From Lithospermum erythrorhizon (lineage: Eukaryota; Streptophyta; Magnoliopsida; Boraginales; Boraginaceae): a stretch of 64,000 bases of DNA. The stretch covers positions 682,001 to 746,000 of the forward strand of contig JADFUC010000767.1 of assembly GCA_019722365.1 (NCBI GenBank), given 5' to 3'. Position numbers and translations under genes: made by a program. The notes beneath the pieces are model-generated. The model did not search any database. It was not told the DNA's origin and worked only from the letters and a program-made list of their open reading frames with translations. Below, piece by piece: positions 35,900 through 49,089 of the stretch; the stretch's first letter is position 1, and each line of letters opens with the position of its first letter.

Positions 35900-38800
35900 A
35901 TGAAACATTTTGGACTGATACTATTCTTGTTTGGGTCCATAATTTTGGGACAAGAAAACTTTGTTGTTAACATTTCAGGAGAAGAAGAGGGGAATTATGA
36001 GTTTATCAGAGTTAAAGGGGTGCAATTTATATATCAAATGGTGGATACTCACCTCTTCAATACTCTCCTGGTTCCTACAATGAAATCATGTTTCAGGTTA
36101 GTTTGTTTTCCATGAGTTATTGGTTTCAAAATTTAATGTGTGTGTGTGTGTGTTGGGGTGTTGTTATGAGTTTTTGTGACTACATTAAAAATATACTCTT
36201 AAGAGTTTTATGATTATTATGGCATTTGATTGAAAAGAAGTTCAATGTATGGCACAATTTATTTTTTCAATATCATGTGAATTGATATATTTTCTACTGT
36301 TATTTATTGAAGGGATTGGATTTTGTGATATCTGAAGCAAGAAAGTATGGGATGAAGCTTATATTAAGTTTAGTGAACAACTATGAGAATTTGGGAGGTA
36401 AGAAACAGTATGTAGAATGGGCAAAGAATACAGGGCAACAAATTCAGTCTGAGGATGACTTCTTTACAAACTCAGTTGTGAAAGAATTTTACAGAAATCA
36501 TATCAAGGTGAAACATATATATACAACAATCGAAACAGATTACTAACATATTTTAGCTCCTTAAATTTCTCTCTAAGTTTTATACAGTTATAGGTGTAGA
36601 ATATTATTAAGAGTTATAGGTGTAGAATATTAAGATAAAGATAGGTTGGGCTCAACAATAAAAAAATATTTTATTTATAGTGTAACTGTTTACATAAAAA
36701 AGGAAAATCACACAATCAAATCATACTTCATATATAGAGATAATTGATTATTACGGATAGACATGTCTAACAATATGTTATTACTAGTATGTTATTTCAT
36801 TTAGTATAGATATTATTGGCCTATATGACGATATCTCCTTTAAACGTTATTCACTAATCATACATATGTATTGTCTTATTATATATTATTTCCTCCGATC
36901 CTTTTTAATTGTCTTTCTAATCATTTGTACGTAAATTAATAAAAATAAAAAGTATTCAAAAATTACATTAAAAATGTACAATATCAATTAATTGAAACTA
37001 TATAAGTGGTTTGTTGATAATTTAATAAGAAAAAGTAACAAAAAATTATATTGAAAATATAGAAATACAATTTTTTATGCTAGAAGGACAAGTATTTTGA
37101 AATAAAAAATGAAATCTAAAAATATAACTAAAGAGGAACGGAGGGAATATGTATTTATAATCATAATTATTTTCATAAACATAAAACATGTAAATCTTTG
37201 ATGAATAAAAACATAATAAATTACTAATCATTAATCAAGTGTACAACTTAAATTTGGGTATATAATTGAGAGCAGGCTGTGCTTACAAGGCACAATACAA
37301 TCACGGGAGTTTCTTACAAAGATGACCCCACAATTATGGCTTGGGAACTTATGAATGAACCAAGATGTAACTCTGATGTTTCAGGAAGCACTATACAGGT
37401 CAGGGATTTCCTCTCTTTTCTTCTAAGTTGCTTAACTTCTTTTTGTGAATAAGTGGATAAATTTCATTATTTGGTTACACTTTTGGGGAATGGAAGTGTA
37501 CGTGTAAACTACATAAAGCTCACGAGCAAATCTATTGATTGATTAAAAGTGGAAGTGGGCTACTTATGATATCTCTTATTTCATCATAACATCACTATGC
37601 CTTGTGCCTCCTCTATGTGTAGAGGCTCCCTATAAGCAGAATAAGAGTGTTCATATAATATTACTTATTTATTTAGATAAAATTATGTTATATCATATTT
37701 CCGTTTTAATTGGTATATATCTATTTGTTAAATCTTTTACTAACGAACACTATGATCAAACCATGATATGATTGTCATTTAACTAATTTTAAATTAAACT
37801 TCAATTTTTTAATGGTTAAAAGATAAAATCAGATTTAGGAGCTTTATACTCAAGTTTTTAAAAATTTAATGTTTAACTTCATTTCTCTTAAAATTTGTGG
37901 GGTTTGAAACTAAACTAATTGTTTATAAATGAATGAAGTTTCGGATCATATTAATACACCTAGGACCTCTTAATCACCCAATATGATGAGACTGGGTTAT
38001 GATCTCATTTTGTAATCCGGTCTATCAACGGGTTGACACGTGGTCTTAATTAATTTTGGTGGCTCATGATATTATCTTAAGAATTTCTACGTCCATACTA
38101 AAATCAATTGGTTATAAATGGATTAAAAACACATGGTCTTATTAATACATTCATAAGACAGGTCTTAATCAATTAATATAAAATTGGATTTTCAATAATT
38201 GGTCTGAACAATTTAAAATTTCAAAGTTAATTATATGAATCAATTAATACATCAAAAACATATTTGACTATTTCATTGAAAAAAGCTTCAATTAAATTAA
38301 ACTGAGATAAAGGTTAGTAATTGTTGATACATAAGTTGACACAATCTCTTCTTTAGCTAAAAATGTGAAAATGTATACTTCTAATAATAATTCCGAATGT
38401 AATAAGAAAGTTCTTAGGAAAAAGAGATAGAAAAAGAAGATTAGTTCAAATGATAAATCCGATAAAAAATTCATTATACATATGCATGCCTTATATACTT
38501 TATTACAGTATTATTTATAAAATATACGTAGTAATTGAAATTATTACCAATTAGATTATTTAGTTTACCAAGAATTGATGATCATCAAGCAGGAATGGGT
38601 AACAGAAATGGCAACTTACTTGAAATCCATAGACAAAAACCATCTTTTGGAAGCTGGATTGGAAGGTTTTTATGGACAATCTGACGCATACAAGCAGCAT
38701 TATAATCTCAATTTCCAGACTGGAACAGATTTTATTGCAAACAATCAAATTCAAGACATTGATTTTGCAACAGTGCATTCATATCCAGACCAATGGTAAT

Positions 38801-39643
38801 TGATGTTACGCTCTCGGGACATCTATGGTACATAAATTGTCAAATTTGATTCACTTTCATGCAGTAACATCTATTTAATGGGAAATTAATAAGGAATATA
38901 GCTACTGCTTATAAGTGTACGTGCGATTGAAAATGCTAAGGTATATATCATGAATCCGGTTTAGGTAATTCAAATCTTACATTAGGTAATGATATCGATT
39001 TTGTACATGAAATGCACCTAGATTGGGTACAATATTAGTTACAGGCAAAAAGGTCATAAATCTTTTGTAATCAAGTTGAGTGCAATATTGGTAAAAACTT
39101 ACTGGGTAATATATGGAACCAAAAAGCTGAATTAACTTACCCAGTATCATTATTAGGGATATAATCTAAATTCGTCTTATTATAGTAATTTATGTTCATA
39201 ATAGACTTGCAAAGCTTGAGCTTGAATTAATTTATTTTATTTTTTATAGTCATTTGTGTTTAATATATACTAGTATATAACTATCAAGGCTCACAAACCA
39301 AAGTGAAGAGGTACAACTTTCATTTCTAAGAGAATGGCTCAACAATCACATTCAAGACGCACAGGAAGTTCTCCTAAAGCCAGTAGTGATGGCGGAGTTT
39401 GGTAAATCGTTGAGACTTCCTGGAACTAACGACAATCAAAGAGATGAGTTGTTCGATACTATTTATTCAGCCATTCTTACCTCTGCTAGTGGTGGAGGTG
39501 CAGCCGCGGGTGGCTTGTTTTGGCAACTTCTTACTCATGGACTAGACAATTTTCGAGATGGGTATGAGATTGTTTTCGATGAGAGTCCCACAACTGCAAC
39601 TATTATCAGACGACAATCACAAATTCTTGAAAGTATTCATTGA
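35900..39643 (+). pseudogene. Endo-1,4-beta-mannanase (GH5), N-terminal deletion and frameshift
   Basis: Exons: 35900-36096, 36313-36507, 37276-37398, 38593-38795, 39289-39643. The enzyme is a secreted hydrolase of wall mannans. Exon 1 encodes a signal peptide (MKHFGLILFLFGSIILGQ) and the first strand up to KGVQF. It then jumps directly to text that, in another frame, reads GGYSPLQYSPGSYNEIMFQ. About 50 family residues between these points, including the ARTWAF segment, are missing, and exon 1 is 197 bp, out of phase with exon 2. The rest is intact: [31 protein letters not shown] with the acid/base Glu; [36 protein letters not shown] with the nucleophile Glu; GGAAAGGLFWQLL. All remaining splice sites are canonical. 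A recent pseudogene is the simplest reading; a missing exon from assembly collapse is the alternative. Confidence 0.82.
36889..37147. mobile_element. Stowaway MITE in intron of the mannanase gene (259 bp)
   Basis: The left end tttcctccgatcctttttaa plus ttgtc and the right end aaagaggaacggagggaa are inverted repeats, flanked by TA at 36887-36888 and 37148-37149. Inside, ttttgaaataaaaaatg precedes the right end. It sits between exons 36313-36507 and 37276-37398 and does not touch the splice sites. Confidence 0.85.
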
Positions 39644-39649
39644 TTGCTA

Positions 39650-42140
39650 TTTGCTAGGTCCATGTTTGCATCAAGGTTGTGGACTTGTGGAACATGGGCA
39701 TATGGTCCATGATGAATGTATATGGTGGTGTATATGTGGTATTTATTGTGTCATATTTCGGTCACTATGGTTTCAAAACGATCCAATTCCATCAATAGTT
39801 TAAGACCATTTCCTTTGGTTACTAAGTTTTTTCTCCCTTATTCTTCATCAAAGTAATCATACACTAAATTTTTTTGGCATCCACATGGAAAAAATATAGT
39901 TACAATTTAAAATTGCACCAAGCCGACGATCATCTTGTTGGGAACTCGTCTTAACTTTATTTTATAACCATAATGACCGAACAGCAGGCTATTTACTTAG
40001 ATATCAAGTGGTAAATGTCGGTCCCAAAAAATAGCCAAATTTAACATATAATATATTTCATTTATTATTAAAATTTTAATAACTACATTTATTGAAATTT
40101 ATTTCCAAACTTACAAAATATATTCTATGAGATTCTACACAACGAATATATTGTTTAATATTTAACGTAACTCATTTTTTTGTACTACACCAAAAATAAA
40201 ATTTTAAATTTAACTGTATGGCACGATAGGAAAATCGGAAACTGCAATTATATAGTCAAAAGGGGAGCAAAAGATACCACTCATATTGGGGAAATTATAT
40301 AGTTTAAGAATAGGTACTTTTCAATAGTTATTTTATTTAAGTTGTTATCAATTTAAATAGTGTATCTAAATAGATTATATACATATTTCCTATTATAAGA
40401 GAATCATACTAATATTTATATAAAAAGTAGTAAGGATATAATAGTCTAATCATATTTTTAAGATCGATATTTAGTAATTTTGATATCGATATTTAGCAGC
40501 TCCCCTTATCAAATAATAATGTTATAATTAACGGGTTCGGATCGAATAATGAACAGTTACAGAACGTCCGTTTTCGAACAATGTACTTATAGGACTCGTT
40601 ACAAATATAATGACCCAATATGTAATGATTCCAAAAATTTACATCTTGGGAGAAAGTTCAACCAGAGTCAAACACTCACACAAACGTCAACATGTCGCCC
40701 CCTCTATCCAATCCATTTCTCCGAAACACCCCTCCAACCAATTCTCTCCAACAAGGTAAATTACCATATTTCTTGGGCACCCTTTTTTATATTGATGATC
40801 AAAAGCTTAATCTTTTTCACCATCTATCTAACCATTATATTTTCTTGATGGAATTATTTATGTATGGACCATTTTCAAAAAATATAATCATCCCACTAGA
40901 TCAACATTTTATAACAAATTATCATGTATCTCTTTATCAGGAATTTATTTAAGAGATCTTACTTCGTCTGAGAAGGGCATCTTTGTTGAGTATTGTTTAT
41001 ACTACAGTCTACACAAGTCATACATTGTTGCTATCTACTCCATCATCCTACTTTTCCTTCTCTTTTCCCCTAAACCTCGATGATTCTCTGATGTAAAATA
41101 TATCCCTTCCAATCTAAGGTTGAAGAACATTTTAACATTTTAGATTTAAAGTCCTTATGATGCAGACTTCGAATCTAGAGCCAAACATAACTAACAAACA
41201 GACTTTAGTGGCATCGTGGCACTTCCTGAAGGAAAAAGTTGAACTAAATTATTTGTTGCAAGTAACTTTAGACTATTGGATAGACTTTCATTATCTAAAA
41301 AATGGAATAATAATATGGGTCAGCTTTTGAGATTAAATTTAAAGTAGTAAACCACATTCAAAGTAAAATAGAGATGGGAAATTGAAGCCTGATGCTTACA
41401 ATTTCTGAACCATGAAGATGAGAATATGAGACATAATATACGTACTGAACTTGCATCAATAATTTTGTATGCATAATAATCCACCCACGTGTTTGATTGA
41501 TTTTAATCGATTATTATTGTATTTCATTGGCTAATTATAAAATAACGGGTAATATTATTTTCAAGGTATTAAATATACAAAATTTCAATATTACAATACA
41601 TAAAGTGCCTTATACTCCTTTGTGTGTGTGGAATTAGGTTTGTCCAAAAACAACTTCAAATGCATATGCACAAATAAAGTTTAATCTTAACAGTATTTGA
41701 ATTGTACTTGTACCTTTTTTCAATCTAATTGAACTTGAAATTTCATAAGTAAAGTACTGAAGGAATTATTACCCAATATTAAAGATTTACCAATTTGAGT
41801 CCACATCCATTATTATATTTGAGGTCGATCAATTATTTCAATATTATAGGTCTTCTTGAGAATTAGACGGATCTATCTTTGCCGGTTTACTCGAATCATT
41901 CCTTTATTAAGTCGAAGGAACTACACATAGTAGTAGAGTCGAGTTGAACTCCCATTCTAGAGGAGAGAGGCGACAGGTACTGAGAGAACTAACTTCGACT
42001 CGATCGACTCGATTATTTTATGAGTTCGGTTATTTGAGACTAACATCATAAATTTTAATTTTTTAATACATAATAAAGTGTTTCAACATATTATTAATGT
42101 TAAGTGATTAATTTAATATTTATATATAATATATATGATG
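39650..42140. other. Spacer after the mannanase pseudogene
   Basis: 3' sequence, then AT-rich DNA. The only coding-like item is the possible orphan first exon at 40692-40755. Frames at 40549-40952 on the plus strand overlap it and are otherwise featureless. Confidence 0.45.
40692..40755 (+). other. Possible orphan first coding exon
   Basis: ATG follows an A/C-rich leader (tcaaacactcacacaaacgt) typical of plant 5' UTRs. It opens 21 codons reading MSPPLSNPFLRNTPPTNSLQ plus Q, and ends at a perfect donor (caaggtaaat). No second exon of a recognisable protein follows before the repeat block at 42.15 kb. It may be a gene whose body was lost or displaced, or a chance match. Confidence 0.3.
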
Positions 42141-44159
42141 GAATACGTTACGCTTTAACTAGGCGTGGCAGCAAAATTGGTAGACGACAGCGTCGGCCCG
42201 TGTCATGAGCGATTGAACGCTGGCGTGTCTTAGAATGCGAGCGTATTTGGAGGTATTGAGCCATTTCAGGCCATTTGCTTTATTGCTTGGTGTCTTGAAG
42301 GCAGCAGAATCTTTAGATCAGCGAACCCCAGCGGACGTCCGATTGGCCCAAGTAATTTGGATAATAGAACTAGAAAGAATAGTTTATCATCCTTGAAGTC
42401 GCTATTCTATTTATATTGCAAATAAAAAACAAACCAGCATCGCCAAAAAAAATCCATAAATATCATCGAAATCGACAAAATCATAAAACAAACTTGAACA
42501 TCGAACGCGGTTTTACTTGTCTATAGAATCAAAACAAACCATAAACATTAAACTAAGCAAAGTTCATCCATCATAAAAACAAAAATAAACTAAGGTTCAT
42601 TTATAAAAGAAAATAAAAAACATAGAGCATTGTGCCCCGTGCTTAAATATCGTATCTTGAGGGATTTGGGTGTGAAAGATTGGGGTGACGTGGATACCGT
42701 GGATACTGCGTCATATATCAGCGTTTTGATTAGGTTACCTGACGATCGGCGGAATCCAAAGCGATCTTCGTCCTCCAGCATTTCAGTTGCGTATTTTCAA
42801 CTCTGCGTTTATTATTCAATAAAAATAATGATGGTGTATAATTTAATCGATATAGAATACATTGCATTAAGTACCTTTTTTACATAATCGACAACATCTG
42901 CGTGATCAGCTGCATGGGACTAAGTCGTGGTCACGGAGACGGACGAGAGAGAGCGAAGTAAATACGCTGGGACCTCGAATCACGAGGGGGCGGATCTCCA
43001 AGGGGATTTGGCGTCCCGTCCTTGTGGAGGTTGTGGTGCGCTACACCATTTTGTTCCCAATTTCTTCGCTGATAGGCTTGTACAATTCATACGCTCCCGT
43101 TTTGACCTTGAAAAACCCCAATCTTTCCGCTGATATATTTAACGGTTGGTCAAGTTGCTCCCGTCTTTTGTGTTGAGCTTCCTTAATTAGGGCATTTCAT
43201 TATTAGCGTTAACCTCATTTTACCAAAAATTGGATATCAGCAATACCACTCACAGCGGCTTGACTTTTCCACTATACATCCATATTTTTAATAATCATCC
43301 CAGGTAATTTGATCTTGCTTCTAAAACTTCGATAAGCATATGTGACTAAGGTATGAATAGCTCGCGATTGATCGTTACTTTCCCAGCAAGCATCAAAATA
43401 TCTTTTACAATCTTAAAAATTGGCTTTATTTGGCCAGTCATGGCATGCCTCAAAACTTTTTATAAATGTCAACGCGTTATCATTGTTAAAATAATAACTA
43501 ATTTAGCCGTGGGTAAATGGACAATTTAAACTCCAATTTCTAGGAGGCCATTCGAGAAAAATTAGTCATTATAATCCTCAGTTCCAAATTCTTGAAATTT
43601 ATCGTATGATATCCCAAAATGCCTTTTGCAATGAACATACCAAATAATTGAATCATTTCGTCACTTGCATATACATATAAAATTCTCTAACTAATTTCGG
43701 GTGCCATATACAATTAAACTTAGCAAGATTGACCGTCAAGAAAATTCAAACCCAGCCAATGGCATTTGTACGCCCGAGTTCTTTTTAAATCAGCATGCAT
43801 TACGGTTGAATGGTTTTCTTCATAAACTTCAATTGGGCTCGGGCACTTTCTAATGGTGGCGGTGGGCGGAGACTCACCCGCCATTCTTCACTCACTTTCC
43901 ACTGCTTTCTTTCTCCTCCCGTTGTTGTGATACCTTTCTTCATTGTGAATAATTGAGAACCCGATTAGCAAATTAGAAAATGTAAAAAATATGTTCTTTA
44001 AGTATTATAGAATACTTTGTACACTTAAATTTAAGGAAAAGATGAAGTTTATAGTAAGTAGAGAAAATATCAAATTTTGGTGTTGGAATCGTTCTGATTG
44101 AGGAAATGAATCTCGATTAGGGTTTGGGCAATTTTATAAGGCTTGAAATCGTGATTAGC

Positions 44160-44485
44160 CGAATATCCGTTTCGGTTATCGGACGATAAACTTAAGAATT
44201 AATACTCTTGACTCTACATGCAGGGCGTCCGTTTCATTGCTCGGACGTCCGCTTTAATATAAATATGAATAAGCGGATGTCCGTTCCGGTTATCGGACGT
44301 CCGTTTTCACAATAACTACTTATTTGATTCTATACATCTTAGGACATCCGTTTCAGTTCTGGGGCGTCAGTTCGAAATATATGTAAAGGACATCCGTTCA
44401 GTATAGAAAGGCGTCATTCGAAGTATAGAGGGCGTCCGTTCGAGTATAGAGGGCGTCGAATTCGAGTATAGAAGGCGTCCGTTTG
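44160..44485 (+). repeat. Cluster of gcgtccgtt / ggacgtccg motifs
   Basis: About nine motif copies in 320 bp: tatccgtttcggttatcgga, gggcgtccgtttc, cggacgtccg (twice), ggacatccgt (twice), then four ~20-bp units containing gagtatagagggcgtccgtt. The last part is a short tandem array with a period of about 20 bp. Confidence 0.75.
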
Positions 44486-47267
44486 GCCGTTTATTGAAAA
44501 CTTTATAATAAGATAATCATAAATATGAAATGAAAATATAAACTTATTTTTTATTAAGCCGTTCACATTTATACTCGTCTTTGGCCAGAGCTTCATGTCA
44601 ACCTGGCAATTAAAAAGAAGTATAAGTTCATTCTTGTCCCCAGCTAAATCTTACGAATAGAGCAAATCATTATTTATCTTAACTTGCTTCGTTCACTTCT
44701 ATTTCACTCGTTGATGTCTTGTTCGATGTCTTGAAGTCATCAAACATGTCTTTTTTGTGCAATTTCATAGGGTGCATGCTTTTATATTGCATCACTTTTC
44801 TCGCCGGCCAGGTCGATCGCTTGATTGCCCGCGAGCTTATTGCCGTGGAAGTGAGTCTTGACGCTTCTAGTTGTATATTGAAGTTTTGCCATACTAAATC
44901 ACGATTTCAGCATTGCTTCTCGTAGACATAGGAATTGCAAAAATATCCTTAGCCATTTTACTCGATATAGGAAAAATACGCTAGCGCTCTCGTAGTTTGA
45001 GAACATCGATTGAATTTTCATGATTGTACATCTTTCCATGTCAAAGGTGTTTCAGTATTAGTCAACTCGTTTAAGTCTTGAGATGGGTAAAGCAAAGTAT
45101 ATGAAGCAAAATTTTTTTCACTGTGGCTTTTTAAGGTGATTGCCTCCTTACTTTAGAAGATAATGTGTCATAAGTAAATGCAAAAAACTCTGCGGCACAA
45201 TACTTGGAGAATGTTTTTAAAAAATTTGGAATACATGTTGTATAAATAGGGCACCAATTTTATTTGTATCCATTCTTAGGAAATTAACAAAATAACTAGG
45301 ATTGAAATGCTCAACGTTCATAAAATAAATCTATCCATGCAAAAGAATATATCTAGTTTAATGGTTGGACACATTATTGCACCGATGTATATGCGTGTGG
45401 AATCATGAAGATAATATTTCAAAAATTTCTCTTCCGTATTAGAATACGTGTCTTTAGCAGCCAAACTTATCCTATTATAAATGCATGCCATGGCTAATGA
45501 TACGTTCAAAAGCTTGATGAATATTGGGAATCCTCTTCAAGGGAATTTAGAAAATGCTTTGAAGTGTAGTCTTTAAAAGGGTGCAAAAGAAATGGAGGCA
45601 ACTCTAAACAAATAGGTCCAATTTGAATAGGTGATCTTAGGATAATGATTCTCGTTAGTAGGCTTGTGTATTACTTAGAATGAAATGTAATCACCGTCTC
45701 TATATTTATATGCAGAGCAAAGATCATATGTAGAATTCCATCTAGTTTCTACATCGATATTAATTTTCTATATTTTTTTACCCAACTTGCCAAAACCAAT
45801 GCCTTGTACTCTTTCTTTTATTTGGGGGAAGTAACAATTAAGTGAGCTCAATTTCTAATAGGCTTGATAAATTCGTCCCGAATGATAGCGATTCCATCTT
45901 TAGTACTAGTTGAAGAACATGACATAAACACCTAGTATGAAATAGTTCTTCAAATTTCGACATTTTAATTTAAGAGTTTCGATAGACCTGCTATTTGATA
46001 GCCCGTCGTTATCAGTGAAATAGAACCAACTTTATGTAAACATCGATATTGAAACTTAACATTCGCGATATTCCATGCAAGTTATTTGAATATTATCATG
46101 TTTAGCGACACTCTGAGAAATAAATATCTGCTTTGAAGAGTCAATCAGCGTCTATCCAGTGACAAGTAACAATGATATCGAAAGTCACGAAAAGTAGCAA
46201 TATCCTTGGTTAAACAAAGTATTCACGACAATAGAAAATTTGACACATAAGAAGATCTTTTTTGGTTTAAAAATATTTAAAAACAATACTTCTCATGACT
46301 TAGGGATGCGTCCGGCCGAGATTGACCGTTCACTTGAATCGAATCGGTATATCTCGACTTTCCATGATGATTGAAAATGGCTTACCTACCACAAATTTCA
46401 TTGATTGAGTCTATAATTTAACTTATCATAAATAAACTTTGGCGGTCATATGGTTAATAGTTGTTGAACACCTCGCCTCGCCTTGCTACTATCGCCCGTG
46501 AGTTTATGATCGACTTAGCAAATGTCTAATAAAATGTCGGTTCCACTTTCCTCTCCCGTCTTATAACTATATATGTTTTTACAAAGTATACATGTAACTT
46601 TGTCTTTTCGTCGGGTACAAAGTATTTCCAAACCCAGCTGATGTCTTTTTCTTTGGACTAAACTTTTTACGGTCTTGCTCGGGATGATTCTTTTAGTGGA
46701 TATTGGGTTTAAAAATCTATTTTGCACTTTTGAGCGACTAAAATCTCTTGCTTTCCTCGCCGGTATCCACCGTCATCTAGATCTATATTAAATGTCAACC
46801 ACGACTAAAGGATTTAGATTATTGAAGGGGTTTGTGTTTGGGGTTTATGTCGGTGTAGTTCCGCGCCTCGATTCTAATATTCGATTCTTTTTAAAGACCC
46901 ATTGTAATAAAAAAAACTTTGCAATACTAAATAAGTTAAAAATTCTAACAAGATTATACCAAGTAAACAAGTAATATAATAAAATGGTAGGATGGAAAGA
47001 TTATGCCGATTCCCAGTCGCAGCTACCGTAATGTCGATTGAAGATGATGATGCTAATTCTTTGGAAATTCTTGATCAAATTATTTATTACCAAAGATGAA
47101 TATATAGAACATTTATAATTGAAGTAGTAAAACTAAGAACCAAGTATGATATATTTAATGTGTGGAATGAACTAGTTTGTATAATTAAGTAATATGAATG
47201 TGATATTTGATGTGAGTAATGAATGAAAGTTGTGGTCCTTTATTTATAGGAGGAGAAACGGCTATTT

Positions 47268-47520
47268 TAGGACGTCCGCTAATAACGGATATCTTGCTTT
47301 AGAGAAAGCATTGCTTGTTTTACATCCCAAATTTAACTACTAGGATCGGTAGAATAAAGCGGACATCCGCTAATAAGATGAAATCTGAATGTTTGCATGC
47401 TTGACTGGCAGTTACCGGACGTCGGTTTTGCAGGAGTGGATGTCAGCCCAATAAAATTTAAGGGAATCCAACTAAGATGCCTTGTACCGGACGTCCGGTT
47501 TAATTAAGCGGGCGTCCATT
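47268..47520 (+). repeat. Second cluster of ggacgtccg motifs
   Basis: Copies at 47270 (ggacgtccgctaataa), 47361 (ggacatccgctaataa), 47414 (ccggacgtcggtt), 47487 (ccggacgtccggtt) and 47508 (gcgggcgtcc). The ctaataa companion distinguishes the first two. It lies about 3 kb from the first cluster. Confidence 0.7.
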
Positions 47521-47908
47521 ACGTGCGAACCACTAACGAACTTTGTGCGAGCTGCGATTCGAGCGTCCACGAATCCGTAACGAAGCGTGTGCCGGGGCGA
47601 GCGTTTTTTGGCTAAAACCTCGACCAGCCCGCCCCGTTAGTAAGTGGGCCAAGAAGCGGACGTGGGGCGCAACGAGCGTGTCTTACGGCTTTGAAGCGGT
47701 TGCTGAGTCCGACTAACAGCGGTCCACGCGAACTCGGAGCCAACACCACGTACACCTTTTAACTCAAGGTGGTGGAAGCGAGCTTAAAACTAACATTTGA
47801 GTGGGTTTGATCTACTTGAACCGAACTTTTTCAAATAAGATTTGCTTTAGTCGGAGTCTTTTACTTGATTTAGTCTCGATTAGTATGTTTTCTGGGGCTA
47901 AATGCAAT

Positions 47909-48328
47909 TGGGTCAATATATTATTTAATATATTTATGAATTAAGTATAAAATGAAAATCTTGAATTACATTATTAAGAGTTTAATTAATGATGGTTATT
48001 ATACATTAAAGATTAGAGTTAGTGGGTGTTATTTGCACCACTCTCTTCTCCGTTAATTTAATAAATGATGTAATAAGGGTGATGTTTTAGTAGCCTAGGC
48101 AGCACTGGTGTCCTTCTATTCTTATATAAAGCGCATAATTATAAATTATGCGCCCCACCATCCCAAAGAGCAAACTAAAAAGTATCTAAGAGGGGAGAGA
48201 AGAAAAGGAAGAAGTAAAAGTTAAATGTACATAACACACTTATATATAATGGATCAGTATGTTCTTGTATTATTGTTTACATATAATTAGAGTGTAAAGA
48301 TCACAAAATAATAGTATAATCTTTCTGA
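47909..48328 (+). repeat. 5' LTR of the copia element
   Basis: It aligns along its length with 54332-54750, for example attagagttagtgggtgtta, aaatgatgtaataagggtga, aaaaggaagaagtaaa and atagtataatctttctga. The first bases are eroded (tgggtcaatata against tgttagattatt). A TATA-like cttatataaa lies at 48121-48130. Confidence 0.88.
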
Positions 48329-48329
48329 T

Positions 48330-48342
48330 TGGTATCATGAGC
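48330..48342 (+). other. Primer-binding site, initiator-Met tRNA type
   Basis: The text tggtatcatgagc follows the 5' LTR by one base. The usual plant copia site is TGGTATCAGAGC; one T is inserted here. Confidence 0.7.
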
Positions 48343-49089
48343 ATGGTTGAATGCAGCTCTTTTATATCTTACAGTGATCAAATGTCATTTCCTTGTTGAT
48401 TTATCGTACGATTTAATTGAAGGACATAAATATAAATTAATATCGGTATCACGAAGCCTCTACGGTAGATAATGTGCATAATGGTTAATGATCCGGAAAA
48501 GAAATGAAAAGTCACGGCCATGTATTGTAATAATAGTAATAATATGATCGCTCACGATTAGTACCAGCATAATGGTTAATGGAACACTACTATTATTTAC
48601 CTTACGAATTTTATTGACCAATAGTAGTACATGTATCTACTTTTACAGTTAAATGTGGTATTGATTATAATATGATCTATATTTTGCATGAAAAAGAACA
48701 TATAAGTAATGATTAATTTTGATGGATTGTTTAAATCGTTTAATGATCCATTAAGGCTTACTTGTTAAGATAATTGATAATCGAGATACCAAATATGTAA
48801 TTGCTTCAGCTTTAATATTTATCAAATGAATTGACAATCTTTTAGATGTGTATATTTAAATTGTTATTGTAAAATATGACATAAAAGAATTACATGTTGG
48901 TCAAATATTTGATAAAGTAATGTAAATTATTTATATACACATGTTCATTGTTTACATATATAGCTTCTTTTATAAATGACTATCATGGATTTTATATATA
49001 ATGGAAAAGAAATGTGTAACCATATTAAGGTTTAATTTTGTTGCATACATATAATTTGAGATATAAAGTTAATATCTATTATTAAAGTA

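Larger units (their letters stand above)
42150..47830. mobile_element. Unclassified repeat block marked by CGGACGTCCG palindromes
   Basis: The block is patchier in GC than its surroundings, with GC-rich ends (42165-42360 and 47540-47770) and copies of cggacgtccg or close variants at 42332, 44242, 44294, 47270, 47361, 47414 and 47487. Interior frames (42630, 42927, 44719, 45318 minus, 46515 minus) are short and I recognise no transposase. Dense short motifs at two internal zones resemble subterminal repeats of CACTA-type DNA transposons, but the CACTA terminus is not seen. The right limit abuts the copia element at 47909. Boundaries and class are inference. Confidence 0.4.
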
